Positions 24,851 through 33,242 of a stretch of DNA of 64,000 nt are shown one piece after another. The number at the start of each line of letters is the position of its first letter. Position 1 is the stretch's first letter. The notes below the pieces were generated by a model. The model was not told the DNA's origin, did not search any database, and saw nothing but the letters and a program-made list of their open reading frames with translations. This stretch comes from Massilia glaciei (lineage in GTDB: Bacteria; Pseudomonadota; Gammaproteobacteria; Burkholderiales; Burkholderiaceae_D), in the NCBI RefSeq assembly GCF_003011895.2, contig NZ_PXWF02000114.1, forward strand, positions 1 through 64,000, written 5' to 3'. The position numbers and the translations under genes were made by a program.

Positions 24851-25723
24851 TTAGCGCGGCGTCCCGAACACCTGGGTCCAGTAGATGCGCGGTCGTTCGA
24901 GCGCCGCGTCGAAGCCGTAGGCCGAGCCCATCTCGGTGAACTCGCGGTGCATGATGCTGGCGCAGTGCCCGGGGCTCGACAACCAGCCCGCGACCACTTC
25001 GGCCGGCGACTCCTGGCCGAGCGCGATGTTTTCGGCGATGCGCCGCCAGAGATAGCCCGCCTGCGCGGCGCGCTCCGACACCTCGCGCCCGTCCTTGCCC
25101 TTGTGCCCGAAATAGCGCTGCCTGGCCATGTCGAGGCTGTGGGCGCGGGCCGCTTCGGCCAGCGCGGGGTTCCACGACAGCGCAGGCGCGGCGGCGAAGT
25201 GCTGCTCCCCGCACAGCCTGCCGCTGGCGCGCGCCAGGTTGACGGCGGCCAAAACGCTCTCGCCTGCCGCGCGCAGGTCAGGCAGCCGGCTCGCCACCGG
25301 CGGCGGGGCCGGCTGGGCCAGCACGATCAGCCAGTTGTCGCCGCTCAGGCTGGCGCCGATGGCGGAATATTGCGTGCTCAACAGTGTCTTGCAATACCTG
25401 CGCACGAGCTCCCCCATCACGTAGTGGGTGTCCCGTGCGCCCGAGATCGAAATTGCTTGCGCAATGGCATCTCGATAACCGGCGCGCTCGAGCGCATGGT
25501 TCAACAAGGTGTCCGATGTGACCCGTACCCGGCCCAGGGCCGGATGCGGCGCCAGCGGGGCGACAGGCGCCGCGCGCGCGCCATTGCAACTGCCGGGCGC
25601 CGCGCGGTACTCGTTGATGAGGTCGACAAGCTTGTCGCGGCTTTGCGCGTGTGCCGGGGCGCACAGCGCGAGGCCGGCCAAAGCCAGCCAAGGCGCGAAC
25701 GCCGTCCGTGTGCGAGTGATCAT
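24851..25723 (-). CDS. Secreted CAP/SCP-domain protein with a degenerate second copy of the domain
   Basis: The 290-residue product starts at the ATG at 25723 (MITRTRTAFAPW), followed by a signal peptide ending CAPAHA. The C-terminal half (about 155-290) is a normal CAP domain: LAAVNLARASG, LSWNPALAEAARAHSLDMA, HKGKDGREVSERAAQAGY, AENIALG, GWLSSPGHCASIM and YWTQVFG. The N-terminal half starts like another (KLVDLINEYRAAPGSC, LAPHPALG) but lacks the histidine motifs. CAP proteins are extracellular, some with protease-like or lipid-binding roles. The longer frame running to 26461 is antisense to aceA and not coding there. Confidence 0.84.
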   Translation of the reverse strand: MITRTRTAFAPWLALAGLALCAPAHAQSRDKLVDLINEYRAAPGSCNGARAAPVAPLAPHPALGRVRVTSDTLLNHALERAGYRDAIAQAISISGARDTHYVMGELVRRYCKTLLSTQYSAIGASLSGDNWLIVLAQPAPPPVASRLPDLRAAGESVLAAVNLARASGRLCGEQHFAAAPALSWNPALAEAARAHSLDMARQRYFGHKGKDGREVSERAAQAGYLWRRIAENIALGQESPAEVVAGWLSSPGHCASIMHREFTEMGSAYGFDAALERPRIYWTQVFGTPR

Positions 25724-25819
25724 ATTTTTCAAACGGGCTGTCCGCGGGTTTGGGTGTGCCCAAGCATACACCCTCGTGTTGCGCACGGTAGGTCGCCACT
25801 TGGAACTGAACGCCGGATG

Positions 25820-25849
25820 AAAAAAAGCCCGCCGAAGCGGGCTTTTTTT
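25820..25849 (-). terminator. Bidirectional terminator after aceA
   Basis: The stem GCCCGC / GCGGGC with loop CGAA is flanked by seven As and seven Ts, so it works on both strands. On the minus strand it lies 18 bases past the aceA stop and isolates the CAP gene. Confidence 0.93.
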
Positions 25850-25866
25850 GACAGCGGCGCGAACCC

Positions 25867-27447
25867 TTAGAACTGGTTCATCGTGTTGTCTTTGCCGGAA
25901 GCTTTCAGGGCCGCTTCGCCGCTGAAGTATTCCTTGTGGTCGTCGCCGATGTCGGAGCCCGACATGTTCTGATGCTTGACGCAAGCGACACCCTGGCGGA
26001 TCTCCTTGCGCTGGACGCCCGCGACATAGCCGAGCATGCCCTGGTCGCCGAAGTAGTCTTTCGCGAGGTTGTCGGTCGACAGCGCGGCGGTATGGTAGGT
26101 CGGCAGCGTGATGAGGTGATGGAAGATTCCAGCTTCGCGGGCGGCGTCGGCTTGGAAGGTGCGGATCTTCTCGTCCGCCGCGATCGCCAATTCGGTGGCG
26201 TCGTATTCGACGCTCATGAGCTTGCTGCGATCGTAGGCCGACACGTCCTTGCCTTCGCCCTTCATGCTGTCGAACATCTGCTGGCGGAAGTTCAGGGTCC
26301 AGTTGAACGACGGGCTGTTGTTGTAGACCAGCTTGGCGTTCGGAATGACCTTGCGGATCTCGTTGACCATGCCGCCGATTTGCGCGATATGCGGCTTTTC
26401 GGTTTCGATCCAGAGCAGGTCGGCGCCGTTTTGCAGCGAGGTGATGCAATCGAGCACGCAACGCTCCTCGCCCGTGCCGGCGCGGAAGTGGAACAGATTG
26501 CTTGGCAGGCGCTTGGGACGCAGAAGCTTGCCGTCGCGTTTGATGACGACGTCGCCGTTGCTCATCGACTCGGTCGAGACTTCCTCGACGTCGAGGAAGG
26601 AGTTGTATTGGTCGCCGAGGTCGCCCGGCTCGCGCGTTACCGCGATTTGCTTGGTCAGGCCGGCGCCGAGCGAGTCGGTGCGGGCAACGATGAGGCCGTT
26701 GTCAACGCCGAGCTCGAGGAAGGCGTAGCGCACCGCGCGGATTTTGGCGAGGAAGTCTTCGTGGGGCACGGTGACCTTGCCGTCCTGGTGGCCGCACTGC
26801 TTTTCGTCGGAGACCTGGTTCTCGATCTGGATGCAGCACGCGCCCGCCTCGATCATCTGCTTGGCCATCAGGTAGGTCGCCTCGGCGTTGCCGAAGCCTG
26901 CGTCGATGTCGGCGATGATCGGCACCACGTGGGTGATGTGGTTGTCGATCTGGTCCTGGATGGCTTGCTTGGCGGCGCCCTCGGCAGCGTCGAGCTGGCG
27001 GAACAGGCCGCCAAGCTCGCGCGCATCGGCTTGGCGCAGAAAGGTGTACAGCTCGCGGATCAGGTCGGCGACGGCGGTTTTCTCGTGCATCGACTGGTCG
27101 GGCAGCGGACCGAATTCGGAGCGCAGCGCGGCGATCATCCAGCCCGACAGGTAGAGGTAGCGGCGGTCGGTCGAGTTGAAGTGCTTTTTGATGGAGATCA
27201 TCTTTTGTTGGCCGATGAAACCGTGCCAGCAGCCGAGCGATTGGGTGTACTTAGACGAGTCGAGGTCATAGTTGGCCATGTCGTCGCGCATGATCTTGGC
27301 CGTGTAGTTGGCGATGTCGAGACCGGTTTTGAAGCGGTTCTGCGCGCGCATGCGGGCGGCCGACTCAGGATTGATCGCGTTCCAAGCGCTACCTTCTTTT
27401 TCTTTCAAGCCGGCGATGGCGTTGATATCGTCTTGATACTGTGACAT
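25867..27447 (-). CDS. aceA: Isocitrate lyase
   Basis: The 526-residue enzyme splits isocitrate into glyoxylate and succinate, the entry step of the glyoxylate shunt needed for growth on acetate and fatty acids. The active loop reads SDEKQCGHQDGK, the K(K/Q)CGH signature with the catalytic cysteine, as in the long proteobacterial (Pseudomonas-type) enzyme. Other conserved blocks are IADIDAGFGN, QIENQVSD, ARTDS and YNNSPSFNW. The ATG at 27447 has AGGAG 7 bases upstream. The gene is monocistronic: a bidirectional terminator follows, and a 14-bp palindrome lies 134 bases upstream as a candidate regulatory site. No malate synthase gene is in this window. Confidence 0.97.
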   Translation of the reverse strand: MSQYQDDINAIAGLKEKEGSAWNAINPESAARMRAQNRFKTGLDIANYTAKIMRDDMANYDLDSSKYTQSLGCWHGFIGQQKMISIKKHFNSTDRRYLYLSGWMIAALRSEFGPLPDQSMHEKTAVADLIRELYTFLRQADARELGGLFRQLDAAEGAAKQAIQDQIDNHITHVVPIIADIDAGFGNAEATYLMAKQMIEAGACCIQIENQVSDEKQCGHQDGKVTVPHEDFLAKIRAVRYAFLELGVDNGLIVARTDSLGAGLTKQIAVTREPGDLGDQYNSFLDVEEVSTESMSNGDVVIKRDGKLLRPKRLPSNLFHFRAGTGEERCVLDCITSLQNGADLLWIETEKPHIAQIGGMVNEIRKVIPNAKLVYNNSPSFNWTLNFRQQMFDSMKGEGKDVSAYDRSKLMSVEYDATELAIAADEKIRTFQADAAREAGIFHHLITLPTYHTAALSTDNLAKDYFGDQGMLGYVAGVQRKEIRQGVACVKHQNMSGSDIGDDHKEYFSGEAALKASGKDNTMNQF

Positions 27448-27972
27448 GTGAATCTCCTGGATGTGGGCAAGGTTGAAAGTCGTTTTAAGTATCGCTGCGT
27501 TGGTTCGACCACGTGCTAACAAGGCGGCGAGGAAGCGAAGTGCATGTAGTAATGATAGACGTTTTCCGCACGGGCATCGAGTCTTATATAAGACATATAA
27601 CTAAAATTAATTCGTTTAAATTCAATGGCATGTAAAGTATTTTTTGTAATGTGGAATCGACTTTCGAAAAATGGAATGCTCGAGGCGCGCGTTCCCCGCT
27701 GTCTATTTCATATTGTGGAATGTCTTTTCATCCCGTGCGGAAATGTCATGGGTAGCATGCATTCCAGTTGGAAATATTGCGTAAAACGAAAAGTGCGGTT
27801 CATGTCAGCATCCTCGCGCAGTCCGGCCGGCCCGGAGCGGCGTTCGTGGCGGCGCAACGGGCGCGCCCTGTGGTCGCCATGTCGGCGGCAGTGGTCGCGT
27901 GAGGATTTTCAATTTCAATGTCTTGGCATATCATTGTCAAGTTTTCATGTCGACATAAAATCGAGGTCGGTT
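27448..27972. other. Intergenic region between aceA and the truncated hydrolase
   Basis: It contains the aceA leader and promoter, an AT-rich block at 27580-27660 unlike the surrounding GC-rich DNA, and several scattered TGGAAT/TGGAAA words between 27650 and 27775. No convincing gene is seen on either strand. The frame open from 27625 has no coding character before 27973. Confidence 0.55.
27581..27594 (-). promoter_or_regulatory. Perfect palindrome upstream of aceA, candidate operator
   Basis: GTCTTATATAAGAC is a perfect 14-base dyad 134 bases before the aceA start. Its shape is that of a site for a dimeric repressor (GntR/FCD-type sites often have this form). The binding protein is not known from the sequence. 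Confidence 0.5.
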
Positions 27973-28575
27973 GTGCGATCAGTTATTCCTGCTGTTTTAC
28001 TGTCACTCGCTCTCCTGTTGCCGTGCCTGGCGCAGGGCACCGATCGATTCGAGAGAATCTCGCCGGAGCAGGCCGGCTATTCGAGCGAAAAGCTGGAAAA
28101 ATTAAGGGAGGCATTGCATTCCTCCGGCTCGCAATCGATGGTCCTCCTGCACGACGGAAAGGTCTTCTTTGAGTGGGGCGACATACGCAAGAAGATCCTG
28201 GTTCATTCGATACGCAAGGCCTTGCTCAGCTCCTTGTACGGAATCTACGTCGAGCGCGGCGCGATCGACCTGCAACAGACCCTGGCCCAGCTCGACATCG
28301 ACGACGCGCCGCAAGCATTGAACGCGCAGGAGCGCTCGGCGCTTTTGCTGGACCTGCTCAAGTCGCGTTCCGGCGTCTATCACGCGGCGGCGGCGGAGGC
28401 TGAAAGCATGATCGGCGCCATGCCGAAGCGCGGACAGTTCGCGGCCGGCGCCCACTATTACTACAATAACTGGGACTTCAATGTCGCGGGCCATGTGTTT
28501 GAACGGGCCAGCGGCATGCGCATTTACGACGCCTTCGACAAACACATAGCACAGCCTTTTGGTTTCTGTCGATAG
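27973..28575 (+). pseudogene. Truncated serine hydrolase (class C beta-lactamase-like fold)
   Basis: A GTG start at 27973 with GAGG upstream gives a signal peptide (VIPAVLLSLALLLPCLAQG) and then the N-terminal part of a beta-lactamase-family serine hydrolase: ISPEQAGYSSEKLEKLREAL, LLHDGKVFFEWGD, the SxxK motif SIRKALLSSLYG, LLKSRSGVYH and the YxN motif in YYYNNWDFN. The frame ends about 30 residues later at FCR, well before the C-terminal KTG-type motif and the rest of the domain (the family usually runs about 350-400 residues; about 200 remain). The break is at a junction with a truncated HxlR gene near 28555-28562. Confidence 0.8.
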
Positions 28576-28674
28576 CATGTGAAGAATGACCGGCTTCCAT
28601 TTGCCGCTGATGATGTCAATGGCCACCACCATTGGACAGCCGAGCGGATTCTCGATGTGCCAGGATTTCATCAT
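28555..28674 (-). pseudogene. Truncated HxlR-family regulator (N-terminal 40 residues)
   Basis: On the minus strand an ATG at 28674 with AAGG upstream opens MMKSWHIENPLGCPMVVAI, then SGKWKPVILHMLSTETKR, the start of an HxlR winged helix (normal form: CP...GGKWK..IL..L..GPKRF.EL). The match stops after KR, just where the truncated serine hydrolase on the other strand begins. The rest of the DNA-binding domain is missing, so it cannot work. Confidence 0.75.
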
Positions 28675-28894
28675 AGAGTTACCTTCGTCCGCGTTGCTTG
28701 GCCTCGTCGGCGCCGGGATGGAGAAATTCTACATGGGGCATGGGGGCCCCTTGCCGGCGAAGGAGGTGTGCCGGCATCCGCACCAGCTTTCTCGAACCGA
28801 GGCGAAATCGGCTGCGCTTGCGACTGAGCCGGCAGCCCGAAGGCCGCAATGACAGCAAGTGCCAGGCCCGCTCGCTGGTGCCGACAAGCAAATG

Positions 28895-28917
28895 AAAACG
28901 CCGCCCACGGGCGGCGT
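28895..28917 (-). terminator. Terminator after the minus-strand lipoprotein gene
   Basis: ACGCCGCCC / GGGCGGCGT forms a near-perfect stem (28898-28917). In the minus direction it is followed by TTTT. It lies 24 bases past the stop of the gene at 28941. Confidence 0.85.
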
Positions 28918-28940
28918 CGGTTGCGCAAAATCCGGCGGGA

Positions 28941-29420
28941 TTACTTCATCGCGCCTGCCACTGCCGGGGACGCTCCGGCCGGCTGTGCCTGCAAGGCGTT
29001 GTCGACCATTTCGCTCATCGTGATCTGCATCAAAACGGGATAGTCATAGGCGGCGCCCGACGCCATATCGACCCCGGCGCCAATCACGCCGCCGAAAAGA
29101 AGATTGCCCGCGAGCATGCCCTTGGTGCTGGACTTGATGGTTGCCACACCGGTCGGCAGGCCTGATTTTTCGCACTTGACGCTCATGTCGCCGAAGGCGC
29201 GACGCACGGTGACGGAACCCGGGGTGGTCACGAAGTACACGCCCTTTTCGTTCTCGAGCTTGCAGCTTGCACCGGCTACCTTGTTCCCTTCCGACAGCGT
29301 CTCGACGGACACAACCTGGTTGGTGCCGCTGACGATCGATGCACAACCGCTGAGGGTTGTGACTGCGGCGCACAGCGCCGCCAGGGAGATTGCGCGGGCG
29401 CGGAGGGGCATTTTTGTCAT
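28941..29420 (-). CDS. Putative lipoprotein with glycine-rich membrane segment
   Basis: The 159-residue product has a lipoprotein signal (ISLAALCAAVTTLSGC, lipobox LSGC), then the block CASIVSGTNQVVSVET. GASCKLENEKGVYFVTTPG forms a small beta-sandwich-like core with two cysteines. GNLLFGGVIGAGVDMASGAA is a Gly-rich segment that may cross or lie on the membrane. Similar short lipoproteins are common in this group of bacteria, but I know no function for them. It is a single gene with its own terminator. Confidence 0.8.
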   Translation of the reverse strand: MTKMPLRARAISLAALCAAVTTLSGCASIVSGTNQVVSVETLSEGNKVAGASCKLENEKGVYFVTTPGSVTVRRAFGDMSVKCEKSGLPTGVATIKSSTKGMLAGNLLFGGVIGAGVDMASGAAYDYPVLMQITMSEMVDNALQAQPAGASPAVAGAMK

Positions 29421-29550
29421 TTCATTCCTAGGTGGGTGCCGTTTGTCGGCTAATAATTATTAGTTGCCGAAACATTATATTTACGCAACTAACTTTCCGC
29501 AATGAATTTCGGATTTTGTAACCCGGCGGAACAACAGCCATCCCGCAAAC

Positions 29551-29575
29551 AAAAACGCCACCCGAAGGTGGCGTT
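29551..29575 (-). terminator. Terminator after the TPR-protein gene
   Basis: AACGCCACC / GGTGGCGTT with loop CGAA; on the minus strand a run of Ts follows. It is 53 bases past the stop at 29628. Confidence 0.9.
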
Positions 29576-29627
29576 AATTTGTCCTGGGCGGCCCGGGGCG
29601 CAATCCCCCGGGTCGGGAGCGGCCGCT

Positions 29628-31433
29628 CTACAAATCCGACAATGCCGGCCCCCCCGGTTTGCCGAGCCAGGTGGTCTCGAAGCGCTTGCGCGCGGCGCCG
29701 AGCGCGGCCTCGTCGCCGCGCTGGCGGTAGACTTCGATCAGTCCGCTAAGCGCCCAACCGTTGCTAGGGGTGCGCGCCAGCGATGCGCGCAGCGCGTCCT
29801 CGGCCTCGTCGAGGCGGCCGGCGCGCAGCAGCGTCGCCCCCAGCGACTGGCGCACCGGGTAGTACCAGTACGGCGGCTCGGTGTACGGCAGCTTGTCTTG
29901 GATCGCGACGGCCTGTTGGTAGTATTTGATCGCACTCGGCCAGTCGCGCCGGGCATCGGCGAGGCGGCCGTTGGCGACCGCGCGCGCGGTTTGGACGATT
30001 TCGCGCGCCGGCACGCCCGTGTCGGTGGTGGGCTTGAAGTCGGCGTTGCGCTCGATGGCCGCGATCGCGTCGATTTCTTTGCGGCTGTCGGCGAGCGCCC
30101 CCTTGCGCGCGTGGCCGACCGCGCGCGCATAGTGCCACATGGCCTTGACCAGCACCAGATCGGGCCCGGGGTCGGGCAGCGCGAGCAGCGTGTCGGGACT
30201 GCTGAACTGCACATGCGAGAAATACGGCGCTGACTTAACAGGCTGCATCACGCTGAACTGCTTGACCAGCGCCGCACTGAGCGAGTTGTCGAGCTTGGCC
30301 GAGGTGAGCGCGGTCTTGCCGTCGCCCCCCATGAGCGCCGACACTATGACGAAGTGGATGTTGTGGGGATAGTAGGCGCCCTTGTACACGGGGTCGCTGT
30401 CGGAGGTCTTGAAGTATTTCTCGTCGACGGCGATCGCGTCGAGGTTGCTTTCGAGCGCGTCGCGGTACAGGCCGACACGGTAATAGATGTGCGATGGCAT
30501 GTGGACGATGTGCCCGGCCCCGGGAATCTGCCTGGCCAGCTGGCGCGCGTAGGGCAGGACCTTGTCGGGATGGGTCGACGCCTCGACCGCGTGGATGTAA
30601 TAGTGGATCGCGCCGGGATGGGTGGGATTGCGTTCGAGGATGCGCTCGAGCGCATCGACCAACTCCGCGGTGCGGTTCTTGGGCTTGCCGCCGCCGGCCT
30701 CCCAGTAGTCCCACGGCGACAGGTTCATCAGCGCGTCGGCGAACAGTACCTGGACCGTGTCGTCGGTGGGGAAATTGCGCGCCGCCTCGGTCATGGCGGC
30801 CGCGTAGGCCTGGTCGAGCGGCGCGCGCTCGGCCGGCGCCGGGGCGGCATAGCGCCGCGAGAAGGCCTTGATCAGGGCTTGTTCGGCCGGCTTTGCGGCG
30901 CCCGACAGCTTGACGGCGCGCGCCGCCGCCGCGACGGCGGGCACGACGGCGTCGGGGAACATCGGGTTGTTGATGTTCGGTCCCAGCACGAACGCCTCGC
31001 CCCAGAAGCACATGGCGCAGTTGGGATCGAACTGCTGCGCGGCGCGGAAGGCGCGGGCCGCTTCGGCATGGTTGAAGCCGATGGTCAGGCGCATGCCCTG
31101 GTTAAAATAGGCCTGCGCCTTGTCGCTCGCGGTCGAGATGCGATAATGCAGCGTGCCGAGGTCGGTGTAAGGGGGCGGGGTGCCGCCGGCGGCCTTGCCG
31201 GGCAATTGCTTGGACGGCTGGAATGGCGTGGTTTCGGCCTGCGCGAGGATCATGCGTTGGAGCAGGGGCGGGCGGCCGGGCCTGGTCGACGTGCACGCGG
31301 CGCCGTCGGCAAAAGCAAAAAACGGGTCGATCGGCTTGGCTGGCGCCGCGCTTGTTTGCGGCAGATTTGCCAGCACCAAAACGCCTACGCCCCCAATGGC
31401 CGCGATCGTCGCGGCAATGCGCGTGGTTTTCAT
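29628..31433 (-). CDS. Exported tetratricopeptide-repeat protein
   Basis: The 601-residue protein starts at the ATG at 31433 with GGGGAAG upstream. It has an uncleaved or cleaved hydrophobic N-terminus (IAATIAAIGGVGVLVLANL). Repeated helical pairs follow: AYFNQGMRLTIGFNHAEAARAF (quoted in part: LTIGFNHAEAARAF), CAMCFWGEAFVLGPNINNPM, HPGAIHYYIHAVEAS and HIVHMPSHIYYRVGLY, ending with classical TPRs (LGATLLRAGRLDEAEDALRAS). The CAMCxWG and HYYIHA(V)E motifs define a family of large TPR proteins found in many bacteria with no assigned role. The longer frame beyond 31433 is antisense to the photolyase. Confidence 0.82.
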   Translation of the reverse strand: MKTTRIAATIAAIGGVGVLVLANLPQTSAAPAKPIDPFFAFADGAACTSTRPGRPPLLQRMILAQAETTPFQPSKQLPGKAAGGTPPPYTDLGTLHYRISTASDKAQAYFNQGMRLTIGFNHAEAARAFRAAQQFDPNCAMCFWGEAFVLGPNINNPMFPDAVVPAVAAAARAVKLSGAAKPAEQALIKAFSRRYAAPAPAERAPLDQAYAAAMTEAARNFPTDDTVQVLFADALMNLSPWDYWEAGGGKPKNRTAELVDALERILERNPTHPGAIHYYIHAVEASTHPDKVLPYARQLARQIPGAGHIVHMPSHIYYRVGLYRDALESNLDAIAVDEKYFKTSDSDPVYKGAYYPHNIHFVIVSALMGGDGKTALTSAKLDNSLSAALVKQFSVMQPVKSAPYFSHVQFSSPDTLLALPDPGPDLVLVKAMWHYARAVGHARKGALADSRKEIDAIAAIERNADFKPTTDTGVPAREIVQTARAVANGRLADARRDWPSAIKYYQQAVAIQDKLPYTEPPYWYYPVRQSLGATLLRAGRLDEAEDALRASLARTPSNGWALSGLIEVYRQRGDEAALGAARKRFETTWLGKPGGPALSDL

Positions 31434-31589
31434 GGCTTCCCCACTGCGGCGCCCGACAGCGCCAAAATGTAATAAATTAGACGCGGCGCGCAAATTCGAG
31501 TTCCTGAAAACGCGCCTCGCGGGTGCGGTGACGATAGTCGGTTGCGGCGCCAAATATAGCATGTTGACAACTAACGACGAACTCAAAAA

Positions 31590-33143
31590 ATGACCGGAAT
31601 GACAAACGCGGACGGCCCCAGGCTCAGACTGATCCTGGGCGACCAGCTCAATGCGCAACACCGCTGGTTCGGCGAGGTCGACGATGCGACGATCTATGTA
31701 CTGATGGAGGTGCGTCAGGAAACCGACTACGTGCTGCATCACGCACAAAAGATCCTGGCGATTTTCGCGGCGATGCGCGCGCTGGCGCGGCAGTTGCGCG
31801 CGGCGGGCCACAAGCTGCACTACCTCGCCATCGACGACGCCCGCAACCTGCAATCGATCCCCGCCAATATCGACGCGCTGGCCGCGCAGTATCGCGCCAC
31901 CGCCGTCGAATACCAGGAACCGGATGAATGGCGTCTGGACCAGCAGTTGTACCTGCATGGACGCCGCTCGCCGATCCCGTGGTTGATGGTTGACAGCGAC
32001 CATTTTTATACGACCCGCAATGGCGCTGCGGATATCTTTATGGGACGCAAACAATGGTTGATGGAATTTTTTTACCGCCGGATGCGGGTCGAACATCAGG
32101 TGTTGATGGACGATTCCACAAAGCCGCTCGGGGGACAGTGGAACTTTGATCACGACAACCGCAAGCCGTGGCGCGGCGTCCCCGCCGAACCGGCCGATGC
32201 GCGGGCCTTGCACGACCATTCCGCCTTGTGGAAAACGATTGTTGGCGCGGGCGTCAAGAGCTTCGGCAATCCAAAGGCCGACCGGTTCGCATGGGCCCTT
32301 GACCGCGAAGAAGCCCTGCATCAACTCGATGCGTTCATCGACAATGCGCTGCCGCAGTTTGGCGATTTTCAAGACGCGATGAGCGCCAAGGCGTGGCGCC
32401 TGTTCCATTCCTTGTTGTCGTTCGCCTTGAACGTGAAAATGTTGAACCCGCGCGAGGTCGTCGCCAGGGCCGAGGCGGCGTACCAGGCGGGCCGCGCGCC
32501 ACTGGCCGCGGTCGAAGGTTTCATCCGCCAAATACTGGGGTGGCGCGAATATGTGCGCGGTGTGTACTGGGCCAACATGCCCGGCTACGCCGAGAAGAAT
32601 TTTTTCGGGCACACGCGCGCGCTCCCCGGGTGGTTTTGGGATGGCAAAACCAGGATGAATTGCCTTTCGCATGCGATCACCCAATCGTTGGAGCAGGCAC
32701 ATGCGCACCACATCCAACGCTTGATGGTTATCGGCAATTTCGCGCTGCTCGCGGGATTGGACCCGGCACAGGTGCACCGCTGGTACCTTGGCGTCTACAT
32801 CGACGCGTTCGAGTGGGTGGAGCTTCCCAACACCGTCGGCATGAGCCAGTTCGCCGACGGCGGCTTGCTGGCCACCAAACCGTATGTCTCGAGCGCCGCC
32901 TACATCGATCGCATGGGTGACTATTGCAAAGGCTGCCACTACGATAAAAAGCTCCGTGTCGGCGAACGCGCCTGCCCCTTCAACGCGCTGTATTGGGATT
33001 TTTTTCAGCGCAATGCGGCCACGCTCGAGCGGAACCCGCGCATCGGCATGGTGTACCGCCAACTGGCCAAGATGGATGAAGCGGAGATCGCCGATTTCCA
33101 GCGGCAGGCGCGAAGCGTGACGGGGAATCTGGATTCCTTGTGA
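31590..33143 (+). CDS. Iron-sulfur bacterial cryptochrome/photolyase (PhrB-like, (6-4) type)
   Basis: This 517-residue flavoprotein has the photolyase-related N-terminal domain (LRLILGDQLNAQHRWF) that binds the antenna pigment, and a C-terminal FAD domain (GFIRQILGWREYVRGVYW, quoted in part: IRQILGWREYVRG). Four cysteines (C358, C446, C449, C462) have exactly the spacing of the [4Fe-4S] ligands of Agrobacterium PhrB (350, 438, 441, 454); the last three lie in DYCKGCHYDKKLRVGERAC. PhrB-type enzymes repair (6-4) photoproducts with light and use a lumazine antenna. The MerR, TIGR02450 and SDR genes nearby are frequent companions of photolyases. Confidence 0.92.
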   Translation: MTGMTNADGPRLRLILGDQLNAQHRWFGEVDDATIYVLMEVRQETDYVLHHAQKILAIFAAMRALARQLRAAGHKLHYLAIDDARNLQSIPANIDALAAQYRATAVEYQEPDEWRLDQQLYLHGRRSPIPWLMVDSDHFYTTRNGAADIFMGRKQWLMEFFYRRMRVEHQVLMDDSTKPLGGQWNFDHDNRKPWRGVPAEPADARALHDHSALWKTIVGAGVKSFGNPKADRFAWALDREEALHQLDAFIDNALPQFGDFQDAMSAKAWRLFHSLLSFALNVKMLNPREVVARAEAAYQAGRAPLAAVEGFIRQILGWREYVRGVYWANMPGYAEKNFFGHTRALPGWFWDGKTRMNCLSHAITQSLEQAHAHHIQRLMVIGNFALLAGLDPAQVHRWYLGVYIDAFEWVELPNTVGMSQFADGGLLATKPYVSSAAYIDRMGDYCKGCHYDKKLRVGERACPFNALYWDFFQRNAATLERNPRIGMVYRQLAKMDEAEIADFQRQARSVTGNLDSL

Positions 33144-33173
33144 CGCAATGCAGCGAGGTGGCCGCCAGAAACG

Positions 33174-33203
33174 GCGACGCCAACCGGTGGGGGTTGGCGT
33201 CGC
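33174..33203. terminator. Hairpin between convergent photolyase and DUF819 genes
   Basis: A perfect 12-bp stem GCGACGCCAACC / GGTTGGCGTCGC has a 6-base loop. T-runs are absent, but its position between two stop codons suggests it ends both transcripts. Confidence 0.65.
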
Positions 33204-33242
33204 GCACCAGGCATTGGCCGGAAACTTCCGGCCGGCTCTCGC

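Noticed and set aside
25724-26461. Extension of the CAP gene into aceA
   Set aside because: It is antisense to aceA and precedes a good signal peptide at 25723.
28675-28894. A secreted protein on the minus strand (signal-like LALAVIAAFGLPAQSQAQ)
   Set aside because: The signal-like start leads into a short Arg/Pro-rich frame with no family match; it may be a remnant but cannot be supported as a gene.
31434-33062. N-terminal extension of the minus-strand TPR gene to 1144 codons
   Set aside because: The extension is antisense to the photolyase; the signal-like N-terminus and ribosome-binding site at 31433 mark the true start.
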